This document shows positions 21,856 through 30,514 of a stretch of 64,000 nt of DNA, piece after piece. The DNA comes from Dryococelus australis (Eukaryota; Arthropoda; Insecta; Phasmatodea; Phasmatidae), in assembly GCA_029891345.1 (NCBI GenBank), contig CM056994.1:221382491-221446490 (forward strand), given 5' to 3'. Every line of letters begins with the position of its first letter. The stretch's first letter is position 1. The notes beneath the pieces are model-generated. The model searched no databases and was not told the origin of the DNA. It was given only the letters and a program-made list of their open reading frames with translations. The translations under genes and the position numbers were made by a program.

Positions 21856-22960
21856 CTTTTTTTACGACATATTGCACATTTGGAATGTTGAAATAGACAT
21901 TCGATACATGGAATCGAATGACCACAAGGCAGAAAAACAATCTTCGATTCTCTTTGGTAACAAATCTTGCATAAAAATTGATTTTGTTGTTCATCTTAAT
22001 TATGGTCACTGCTGCTGCCGCCACCCAAACATTTCTCCAAATCGTTGTTTGTGGAATTATCGCTGCTGCTCACACATTTATCCAAATCGTTGTTTGCAGA
22101 ATTTGCCATTTCCTCGTTCTCTTTTTGCTTAAGCCATTGTATTCTTTCCACCCGAATTTTGTCGATGAAATTCTTTCCTTTTGCCAAAAGGAAAAATTTA
22201 AATTTGGGATACCAAAAACCATGTTCTATCCAAGGATCATCTTCATCTTCCCAATGTATAATGTTTTTACTGCAATGAAAAAATGAAAACAAGTCACTCG
22301 ATCACCGAAACCTGTGTAAAAGAACCCCACATTACTTAGCAGTTTCGGATCTTGAACTAGAGATGAAGGCGACTGTTTTATTTTAAACGTTTTTAATTGT
22401 GCTTCACACATATTGTATTCAGGATAGGCATGTTGTTCTTTGTTGTTTTGCAAAAGTTGAGATATGGCATCAATATCGTCATCATCATCTGTGATGTCGA
22501 TTTTACAAACATTTTTACCATCCTCAAAATTTGCAGTCATAATAGGATATATGTTATTCTTTATCAAGTAAACATCCAGACATTCAATCATCGAGTAATT
22601 ATATACGTGTTCTATCCAAGGATCATCCTCTTCCTTCCAGTGTTAATATTTTCAACTGCAATAAAAGCAAGTAACCGTATAGTTGTCCCCGGTGTAAAAG
22701 AAACCAGCATTGCTAAGTTGTTTTGGTCGTTGTTTCATCGCCTTGGGCCAAAACTCGTACGTTGCCAACCGCGATTCAAACAAATTATATTCGGGATACC
22801 TCGAACCTATATATTCCACGATACCCATCTCTTCTAAACACGCAGTTCGCAATCCCATAAATGCAGATTGCATGACATTGGAGGTCCATTGCCCATGTTC
22901 GTGAAAAACATACTCGACATCAAACACAATTATTTTCCTCCTCTCTCTATTCCGCCCACC
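21849..22960 (-). pseudogene. Inhibitor-of-apoptosis (IAP) gene: two BIR domains and a RING
   Basis: On the minus strand, BIR1 (about 22,840-22,590) shows RYPEYNLFESRLATYEFWP, then NAGFFYTG, CFYC and EDDPWIEH. BIR2 (about 22,440-22,190) shows YPEYN, NVGFFYTG, CF, then HWEDEDDPWIEH and an LLAKGKNFI-type end. The C-terminal RING (about 21,971-21,855) has perfect C3HC4 spacing: C-x2-C-x11-C-x-H-x3-C-x2-C-x6-C-x2-C. An Asn/Ser/Asp-rich linker with two repeats joins BIR2 and RING. Two BIRs plus RING is the layout of baculovirus and insect IAPs, which block host caspases and ubiquitinate targets. It is broken, with about four breaks. A host-derived capture is likely but old. Confidence 0.85.
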
Positions 22961-22979
22961 TTTTTTCGGTGAGTATCCT

Positions 22980-23036
22980 ATTATATATATAAATATATAT
23001 ATATATTATATATATATATATAAAATATATATATAG
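22980..23036. repeat. TA microsatellite
   Basis: This is an almost pure (TA)n tract upstream of the IAP gene start. Confidence 0.9.
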
Positions 23037-23558
23037 TCTTTAAATTCGAGCATACCGTCGAGTGAAACCAATTTATTCATGAGTCTCAGGTAGTGATGAA
23101 TGTTTCCTTTGGCGCAACTCTAAACGACGTGAATTAAATTCACGTCCAATAAACTCAGTGATGTCAACGAGCAGAGAAATGGGAGCGACTCGTCGTGAAA
23201 ATCATTAGTGATGCCATTTGCCAACTCAAGTTTTCTGGTTCACCTCGCAAAAGAAATTGTGTGTTTTCCTCGAGCCGTATTTGAAATAAACAACGAGACA
23301 AAAATTTTCCAAAATATCCGCCGTTGGTTCGACCAAGTCGTAAATGTGGGGCACGTCGACAATTAGTTTGTCTAATTCTTCGCGATTCGTATCGTCATCG
23401 AACCATTTCGATGTGTAAATGTTGCGAAATAATTCGTATAATTGGTGAAACTCATGTGTTTTGGGTAAGCTTCGTTTATGCATGTACAGAATATGAGCTT
23501 CGGTAAATTTCAATCTCAGTTTATTAAAAGGAATATAAATACTGTAAATGGGAGACAT
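23037..23558 (-). pseudogene. Unrecognised viral-block gene of about 170 residues
   Basis: It starts at an ATG (23,558) 12 bp after the stop of the next gene upstream (23,571), an operon-like spacing. The N-terminal 110 residues are open (MSPIYSIYIPFNKLRLKF, later DDDTNREELDKLIVDVPHIYDLVEP). A coding-like tail continues to about 23,040. It has no signal peptide or membrane segment. About two breaks are present. No family was recognised. Confidence 0.45.
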
Positions 23559-23570
23559 GTTGATTATAGC

Positions 23571-23861
23571 TTACTTGACGGCAACTGCATCCGTAACCAC
23601 GTACAATAATTCCGTACCTCTGTCGATGTTGGCATTCTGATTCTTCACGATCAACGGTGAGACAAACAGTAGATCTGTCGTCGCAAAAGCCACTCGATCG
23701 ATGACGACGATTGAGGCGAGATGTATCACTGGATCTCGTTTGAGTAAAATGACGGTATCCCACCCCAGATTGATAAATTTCTCTTTTTGTCCATCCACAA
23801 CGTTTGTCAGGTCAAAGAGGACGATTTGAGAGACATTCAGGTCGATGCGTAGCGATGCCAT
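23571..23861 (-). CDS. Unrecognised 96-residue protein
   Basis: This is an intact frame from the ATG at 23,861. The protein is hydrophobic-rich, with alternating beta-like segments (MASLRIDLNVSQIVLFDLTNV, later LLFVSPLIVKNQNANI). This may suggest a compact beta-structured virion or accessory protein. It sits between two same-strand genes with very short gaps. No family was recognised. Confidence 0.4.
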   Translation of the reverse strand: MASLRIDLNVSQIVLFDLTNVVDGQKEKFINLGWDTVILLKRDPVIHLASIVVIDRVAFATTDLLFVSPLIVKNQNANIDRGTELLYVVTDAVAVK

Positions 23862-23879
23862 CCACGTGTGAAGAACTAT

Positions 23880-24672
23880 GATCTCGTTTGGTCGTAGATC
23901 GGCTCATAAAACGAATAGACATCGCAAACATTTTATTCGTGGTGCCAGTAAATTCCGGCGCATCTGGCTCCTGCTACCTTGCAACATTGTCTTTATCGAC
24001 CCATTACAAAATGGAATGACAAAAAATTTTGAATCTCGACAAATGTTTGCTTGATGCAGTGAAAAATTTGCTCGTCCAAGGCGTAAATAGCATGTTCGTC
24101 AACTATGCACGACTCACCGACTTTGCACAATTCTAACACGAGTAAAAATGTATATATTTTCTTAAAGTTGGCATAAATTTGACTACTGCCACGTCTCTAT
24201 CTGATCTATTAAATCGCGGTACCATTTTCCAGGGGATTCTGGAAACGATGCAATCAGGGAATCAAACGAATCCAGAATAGAATGTAAATTTTTTGTTCGA
24301 AATGTACTGGCGATTCCCAATCATCTTGAACAGGATGACCAATTCGGCCATTTCGTCAGTTTCCAGGATGTTTTTGAACTTGGAAATTGATTCTTTCGAG
24401 TGCATTTTCAAGTTGGGAATAATAAAACAGCACAGATCATCGGAATTATTTTTTAATTGTTCCTTGCCCCTGTGAATCAACTGACGGTAAATGTATGAAA
24501 ATTTTGTTTCTATGATGTAAATACCAATATTGTTTTGCATCTCGACTAAAGCACGATATTTTGAATTTTTCCTAAATCACCAACTGTCAAGGATACACCT
24601 AATTTGTTTTGTGCTAACAATTTGCCAGTTTTTTTTCTCGTTCCAGGATAATTTCCGACACTCGGTACTTCA
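23880..24672 (-). pseudogene. Unrecognised, heavily broken viral-block gene
   Basis: The minus-strand coding signal starts at an ATG near 24,672 (MKYRVSEIILERE) and runs to about 23,880. It includes a 92-residue open stretch at 24,540-24,262 (IGIYIIETKFSYIYRQLIHR, DEMAELVILFKMIG). The predicted product is helical and basic. It is broken, with about five breaks. It could be one gene of about 260 residues or two adjacent genes. No family was recognised. Confidence 0.35.
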
Positions 24673-24922
24673 TTTTATTGTGTATGTGAGTTTCACCTGA
24701 GAAACAAAGACTTATATACTCTATTTATTTATTATTTTTATTGTATGTGTATTTCACCCGATAAAAAAGGCATATATGCTTTATTTTGTTGGTTTTTTAT
24801 TTTTCATCCATCAAGCGAAACTCTCCCAAAACTCAAAAAAAATTTATCAAACAAAAAAGTCAGCAAGTAAAAAAGCTATGCGAGGCAAAGTTGAGAGTAA
24901 TGAAGCAAAAATGTTGGCAAAA

Positions 24923-25017
24923 TCTTGAGGCAAACTTGAAAATTGCCTCAAGAAAATCCAGTGTTTTTTCATTTTATCACGGCACAATCTTGAGGCAATC
25001 TCAAGATTGCCTCAAGA
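24923..25017. repeat. Two adjacent hairpins with the same stem
   Basis: TCTTGAGGCAA at 24,923-24,933 pairs with TTGCCTCAAGA at 24,943-24,953. Then TCTTGAGGCAATCT at 24,988-25,001 pairs with AGATTGCCTCAAGA at 25,004-25,017, leaving a 2-bp centre. The same stem sequence is used twice, which points to a protein-binding palindrome rather than chance. Confidence 0.75.
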
Positions 25018-25109
25018 ACCATGTGATGCAAAGTTGAGGTAACGTCATCTTTCCCTTCTCATTCCCTCTGATTAGACTCATTCACTCAGATAGTTTTGTG
25101 AATCGACCC

Positions 25110-25260
25110 ATGATGCGAATGGTTGGTGTTGAAGAAAAGTATCCAGTATCAGCATCGTTACCCTCTTCGTATCCTAGGGCATCGACCACGAATGTAACAT
25201 TAGAGGCGATAGCCAGTCCTTTTATAGGTGACCCTGATGAATCTGCATCGAATACGTAAT
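25110..25260 (+). CDS. Possible 50-residue open frame or exon
   Basis: The frame from the ATG at 25,110 is open for 50 residues and continues open upstream for about a dozen codons. The composition looks protein-like (YPVSASLPSSYPRASTTN, SPFIGDPDESASNT) in an otherwise repeat-rich stretch. It stops just before the first AT-rich palindrome of the repeat array. No family was recognised. Confidence 0.25.
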
Positions 25261-25835
25261 ATATACTATATATATATAATATATACTATATAGTTTATAT
25301 TAATTTACTTGCCTTTTTATTCTTACCTTATTTCTCTTCTATTCTGGAGAGAAAGAAGGTTGATGTTGCTCTTTCCAGCTCTCTCCATCGACTGAAGTCT
25401 TTTTTCCAGATTTCTCTGCCATATAGGCAAACATAAATGTGGGGAAGGAAGGGGAAATGAAATGCTGCAATGTGATTGGTTGTTGAAATTAGGAGTGGGG
25501 GAAATCAGCAACCAATCAAAGTACACCACAATCTCGCTTTCATACACGCTACTAAATTTGCCTATATGCGGAGAGATCTAGATAAAAGACTTCAGTTGTG
25601 AAACTTATCGAATGAAAAAAGTTGGCCAATAAAACAATACAAAAAAACTAACATTGGTAAAATAAAAACAAACACTTGCAAAACAAAAACAAAAAAAAAA
25701 AAAAAAACTAGAAATTACTGCAATATAAAAGTCGGGTAAACAATATTGTTCAGTATAACTAAACAACCGATCCAAGCAGTGTCAAAAGTCGGGATTTAGT
25801 TTTCCAGGTGGCACAAAAGCCACCTCGTTTGACGT

Positions 25836-25920
25836 CATAACCGCAGTCGACGAACGAGTGTGACTTCATAACCACAGTCGACGAACGAGTGTGATGTCAT
25901 ACACACAGTCGACGGCGAGA
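25836..25920. repeat. Three tandem copies of a 31-bp unit with CRE-like and GTCGAC motifs
   Basis: The unit TGACGTCATAACCGCAGTCG plus ACGAACGAGTG occurs three times in tandem, with TGACGTCA decaying to TGACTTCA and TGATGTCA. Every copy holds CAGTCGACG, the same core found at the arm tips of the larger palindromes. Confidence 0.75.
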
Positions 25921-27242
25921 GGTAGCAGAGAAACATAAAGTTTACTCCTCTCCCAGAACAGAAGAGATATATGTTAAAAACAAAAAAGGTAAGTTATTTA
26001 ATAAATATATCTTATATATAGTATAATAATTTAACTTACCTTTTTGTACTTGCCTTATTCCTTTTGCTCTGGAATAGAGGAAGGTGGAAGTTTCTCAGCT
26101 CATCTCTCGCCATCGACTGACTTTTTTCCGAGTTTCTCCACTATATACGCAAAATGACTGGACGGGTGTAGGGAGGGGAATGAAACACCATTCACTGATT
26201 CGTTGTTGAAAGTTAGAGTGGGGGAATGATGTAATTGCTTTGATGTAGTTCCGAGAAAACTTGCAGGTGTGTGTGGCAATCACTGTGTGTTGTAATCACA
26301 TCGAACATGATTGGGTGACAGTGGAAAGTATGTTTAGTTTGGAGAAAACTTGCAAATATGTTTCTGATCCTTATACAGGTAATTAGTATTCAAAACTCGT
26401 CTTGTAAAGGTGAAGTGAATAATAATGTAACCTTGGATGAGTTGTTACCCTTGTTTAGTTCTGCGAAACTTTACCAGAGTGTGTTGTTATAGACATTCTT
26501 TCCCCCCTCACCTCCTCACACACACACACTTTCAACAACCAATCGGAGTGCATTATCTCATTTTCCCTCCCTTCCCCTCTTCCAAGTTTGCCTATATGGC
26601 CAAGAAACCTAGAAAAAATACCTTAGTCGACAGCGAGCGTTGGACAGAGACACAACAACTTTCCACCTCTCCAGAACAGAATAGAAATAAGGTAAGTACA
26701 AAAAAGTAAGTTAATTAATATATGCTATATAGTATATATAATATATTAATTATTTTCCTTTTTGTACTTACCTTATTTCTCTTTGGTTCTGGTGAGGAGG
26801 TGGAGGAGGAGAAGCTGATGATGTTTCTCTGTCCATCACTCGCTGTCGACTGAAGTCTATTTTCCAGATCTCATATCTCTCTGCCATATAGGCAAACTGA
26901 AAGGAGGGGAATGGAGGGGAAATGAAATGCCATAACATGATTGGTTCTCCAAATTAGGAGTGGGGGTAACATTCAACTTCATTTATCTTGCAAGGTGTGG
27001 TGACAGTGTAAAGTATGTTTATTTCAGAGAAAACTTGCAAATGTATTTCTGATCCTTATACAGATAATTAGTTTTCATACCTCGTCTTGTAAATGTGAAG
27101 TAAATAATAATGTAACCTTGGACATTCCTTCCCCCTCCCCTACCACACACACTTTCAACAACCAATCAGAGTGCATTATTTCATTTCCCCTCCCTTCCCC
27201 TCTTTCAAGTTTGCCTATATGGCCGAGAAACCTGGAAAAAAG

Positions 27243-27278
27243 ACTTCAGTCGACGGTGAGCTCACCGTCGACTGAAGT
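27243..27278. repeat. Perfect 36-bp palindrome, centre of a longer inverted repeat
   Basis: The half-site ACTTCAGTCGACGGTGAG is followed immediately by its exact complement with no spacer. Imperfect symmetry continues for about 100 bp on each side (CCATATAGG/CCTATATGG, GA-rich block, CCAAT/ATTGG). Confidence 0.95.
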
Positions 27279-27854
27279 ATTTTTCCAGATCTCTCCACCA
27301 TATAGGCAAACTGAAAGGAGGGGAAGGGAGGGGAAATTAAATTCTGCTACGTAATTGGTTGTACAATTAGGAGTGTTGGTAAAATTCAACTTCATTTGTC
27401 TCACAAGGTGTGGGCGACAGTGTAAAGTATGTTTAGTTCTGAGAAAACTTGCAAACTGAATGATGGGAAGGGAGGGGATGGTAAATGGTGTACTCTGATT
27501 GGTTGTTGATTCCCCTCCTTCCCCCAATTTCACCACCCAATTACGTTGCAGCATTTCACTTGCAGATCTCACAGCCATATAGGCAAACCAGAAATACGGG
27601 AAGGGCGGGAGAGTAAATGTTGTACTCTGATTGGTTGTTGAAAGTGGTGAGCGAGAGAGGGGGTGTAGGGGATGAAGGAATGTCGATCGTAAAATACTCT
27701 GGTAAAGTCTTGCAGAACTATATAAACCTATCCATAGGTCCCTATACGGGTAATTTGTATTCAAAATTTGTCTTGCACATAAAAGGGAATTATAATCGAA
27801 TGTTTGATATCCAATTCCAATGGTTCGTTCATGTAGCTGCCGAGATTGCCGCAA

Positions 27855-28135
27855 TGACTGTCAAAAGTGAAAAAATTAAAAAATTTCCATAAATGTGAAT
27901 GCAGACAAAGAGTCCACTATCACCTTTGAAAAGAAAATGACATGTTTTGCTAAAAGTCAACTACATTATATTGTTTGTAAATTGTCAAATTAAAAAAACA
28001 AATGTTAAATTTTTAGGTGTCCTTTCCACAATTTTTTTTTTTTTTTTCATTTATTCACCTTCTTGGTTCTCATGCATGAGCTAATCGTATTTGTTCATCA
28101 AACCAACAAGTTTCTCATCAAACACGTTTTCCCTC
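27855..28135. other. AT-rich stretch with no gene recognised
   Basis: It contains a T-run at about 28,031-28,047. No other structure was recognised. Confidence 0.4.
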
Positions 28136-28300
28136 ATGAGCCGAAATTTACTCATGCTTTACCAACGAGATGTGATATTAATGTGTCTGTTATTTACAAT
28201 TCCAGTTTTTTTTGCGTCCTTTTTTCTCGAGTTTGTCACCGTTACCATTTATGAGCGAATCTATGAAATTATTGCGATAGTTTGTAGCTACATAGTTTAA
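28136..28300 (+). CDS. Possible 54-residue membrane protein
   Basis: This is an intact frame from the ATG at 28,136. It has two hydrophobic segments (VILMCLLFTIPVFFASFFLEFV and YEIIAIVCSYIV, the first slightly trimmed at its ends). It overlaps the minus-strand frame below, so only one of the two is likely to be real. No family was recognised. Confidence 0.3.
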   Translation: MSRNLLMLYQRDVILMCLLFTIPVFFASFFLEFVTVTIYERIYEIIAIVCSYIV

Positions 28301-28515
28301 TTGAAACGAGTTTGTCTGTCTAATTTCGAAATTATTCAAATTATTTACCAAATTATTAAAGATTTCAAGCAATTGTTGCGAAGTCTGTAATAAATCGACA
28401 CTTATTTTTACATCATCTATATTTTGTATAGTTCTATTAATTGTGTTGCATAAAATTATAAAATTAGTAGACTTGTCAAAAGTTCGCCACAATTTTCGTA
28501 TTCATTAAAAAAAAA
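28190..28515 (-). pseudogene. Possible Asn-rich coiled-coil protein remnant
   Basis: A minus-strand frame of about 100 residues is open here. It has heptad-like Leu/Ile spacing (DLLQTSQQLLEIFNNLVNNL) and a basic C-terminus (EKKGRKKN). It overlaps the plus-strand membrane-protein frame. No family was recognised, and it is possibly broken at its start. Confidence 0.3.
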
Positions 28516-28660
28516 TTGATTATTTTTTCCATCAACCCTTTTATTTTCTTATCCCTTGACTCATAAGATGTTGTGAAATAGAAAAGGAAACATTTGTTTT
28601 TTTTTTTTTTTTTTTAAAGTCTTATTATTATTATTGGTATACCTTACCATTTTGAAAATA

Positions 28661-30514
28661 TTGACACCCCGGGGTGTTCAAGACAGTTCAAAACATAATG
28701 GAGCATTTCTTTTGGCCAGCACTCACGAAACACAAGCGCAGTTTAGTGCAAAAGTATCAGAAGTGCAATTTGTTTAAAAGACGCAGGACAGATGGCCGGC
28801 AACAACAGCAGCTGCGCCTGCCACAAAATCCTTTCGAGACAGCATGCCGCGAATTAATGGGACCATACCCTAAGTCAGCTAACAGGAAACGATTTCTAGT
28901 GGTAGTCACTGACAATTTTTCAAAGTGAGTTGAGGCATACGCTGTCAGTACTACCTGTACAAATAACATCGTAAGAGTGCTCAGTAATGACTTTTACCAA
29001 CATTGGGGTTTTCCTAAAAACTATTGACTGATAATGGGACCCAGTTTCCTGGGAAACAGTACGTGAATTATGCATGAAGTGGGGAGCGAGGCTCATGAAA
29101 ACTGCAATTTACCACCCCAGGGACAACCCAACAGAATGGAGATAAAAGGAGTTAAAAGTTCAGCTTCGCCTCCACGTGGGTGAACAGCACACAAAATGGC
29201 CGGAACATCTAGCAGCCGCATTGTACACACTCCACCGAAGAGTCAACGCCGTCACCGGAAAAACACCTGCCGAAGTATTGCAGGGAAGAAACATACGCCT
29301 CCCAGGCGAGGGAAAATGTGGGAGACCGGATAGCAGTGATGCACCAAGCAGTACTACCAACCGGCAAGCAGATAGGGAACAAGAGCAGTAGGTATGTGAG
29401 CAGCACGTGCGATATGTAGCAGGACGGGTGCCGACAACAACAAGACCACTACTGGTGCTGTGAGCAGTGAAATAAGTGTATGTGAAGATGCACCAGCAGT
29501 CCACCGCACGCAAGGACTTCTGCATGGGCTTTGCAGCTAAATGAAGTGGGCCACACCGAGTGCTACAGCAGTTGGGACCTACTACATATTTGGTTCGCAT
29601 CGACAGGAGACGGGTGAGGGTGCATTGGGCTGACATCCGGCTCACCCCAGCTGTCGTCCACGACGAGGTTGGTCCCGGTGCCCCTCAGCCCCAGGCCAGC
29701 GACAATGTTGCCCAGCTCGCCGAAGCAGGGAGAGAAGAGGGAGGTGTGACAGCACCTGTGGACGAAGGAGTAACTCCGACTCCGCAAGAAAAAAACCACC
29801 TAGTGAGCCTCATGATGGACTCGTGGGAGACGAGCTTCCTGAGCAAGCAGGAAGGGAGGAAACGACATCAGTACCTCCAACAGGAAGTGGAGAAGACGGG
29901 GAAGAAGACCCGCTGTTGTCTGGCGTCACCACGCCTGACAGGGAGCGACGGAGCGCTTACCCAGGTCTCTTCGACGGCGACGCGCCTACAAGCGCTGTCG
30001 TTTAGGATACAGGACCCATTCCAGTGGCAGTACTTCTGGATGGGGCGCCCGCAACAGATGCACCAGCAAGATTGGAGGAGGACGTCGCAAGAGAAGAGGG
30101 AGAAGCAAGCGAAAAAACTGCAAGTGAGGAGGAAGGAGACTGTCTGGGTCGCGCCCAAGAACGGTAGCATGACGTAGTGTGGAAGAGGACAGCAAGAAGA
30201 GGAGGAACAGCAGGAGCAAACAAAGGGACGGAAGCAGCAGCAGCAGCGACAGCGGGAATGAAAGCAGCGGGTCCGTTGCCTCATTCTACCTCCGCAGGAC
30301 GTCATGGCGGGTTCATCCGCCTCAGCAGTGCCGCCAGTTTGGGTGCGCTTTAGCCACCAGCGGCATTGTTCGCCGCACATACGCAGGAGCACCGGGAGGA
30401 GGTACGGCTCAGCAAGAAAGGGCATGCAACCTACGCCCTCGGAGGACCTCGAGTACTACAGGTAGCAGCGCGGGCCTACAAACTGCCACAGGAATTTGGG
30501 GGGAGGGGGGGATT
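28661..30514 (+). mobile_element. Ty3/Gypsy pol 3' part: integrase and downstream region
   Basis: It begins inside the integrase zinc-binding region (CHPGV-like, then YQKCNLFKRR) and continues into the catalytic core (ELMGPYPKS, RFLVVVTDNFSK, then LTDNGTQF). The C-terminal part follows (TLHRRVNAVTGKTPAEVL, 29,220-29,280). A charged low-complexity region of about 300 residues runs to the polypurine tract at 30,497-30,511. Everything upstream of the zinc-binding region is missing at the junction with the viral block. It is broken, with several breaks. Confidence 0.8.

Larger units (their letters stand above)
25261..27700. repeat. hr-like array of alternating inverted palindromic units
   Basis: Four palindromic units have centres near 25,280, 26,015, 26,725 and 27,260. 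Around each AT-rich centre the two arms carry, outward: CAAAAA and GGTAAGT, a TCTGG/CCAGA segment, GTCGACTGAAG, TTTTTCCAGA, GCCATATAGGCAAA, GGAGGGGAAGGGAGGGGAAA and CCAATCA (as its complement TGATTGG). The unit at 27,260 lacks the AT centre and is joined directly at the GTCGAC part. Linkers between pairs share a direct repeat of about 130 bp (26,310-26,440; 26,995-27,125; shorter at 27,410-27,460 and 27,725-27,790). Partial units follow to about 27,700. The open frame on the minus strand across this array is a by-product of the repeats. Confidence 0.8.
5465..28660. mobile_element. Endogenised large DNA virus-like block, unclassified
   Basis: This is a 23-kb AT-rich block with virus-style gene packing on both strands: short intergenic gaps, TATA-type promoters and close poly(A) signals. 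Recognisable parts are a family B DNA polymerase (about 10.0-12.98 kb), an SF3-type helicase (19.33-20.66 kb), an IAP with two BIRs and a RING (21.85-22.96 kb), a MADF protein (13.19-14.05 kb) and hr-like palindromic repeats (25.26-27.7 kb). The polymerase motifs look like the RNA-primed class (herpes- and baculovirus-like) rather than the protein-primed Polinton class. No capsid, packaging, integrase or oral-infectivity gene was seen. It is broken, with a few tens of breaks overall, yet several frames of 50-213 residues are still open. This suggests moderate age, or breaks partly due to sequencing of homopolymers. Confidence 0.65.

Noticed and set aside
25261-26780. GGTAAGT and ACTTACC as paired splice donors in the array
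   Set aside because: They are symmetric parts of the palindrome with no coding exons next to them.
27246-27854. A 200-codon minus-strand open frame
   Set aside because: It lies across the palindromic repeat array, and its repeated peptide pieces follow the DNA repeats, so it is a by-product.
5465-28660. Polinton/Maverick as the identity of the viral block
   Set aside because: No integrase, FtsK-type ATPase, protease or capsid was seen, and the polymerase motifs do not have the protein-primed wording. The only integrase pieces belong to the Gypsy flanks.
29868-30425. A 185-codon minus-strand Cys/Ser-rich frame
   Set aside because: It is the shadow of the charged low-complexity Gypsy region on the plus strand.
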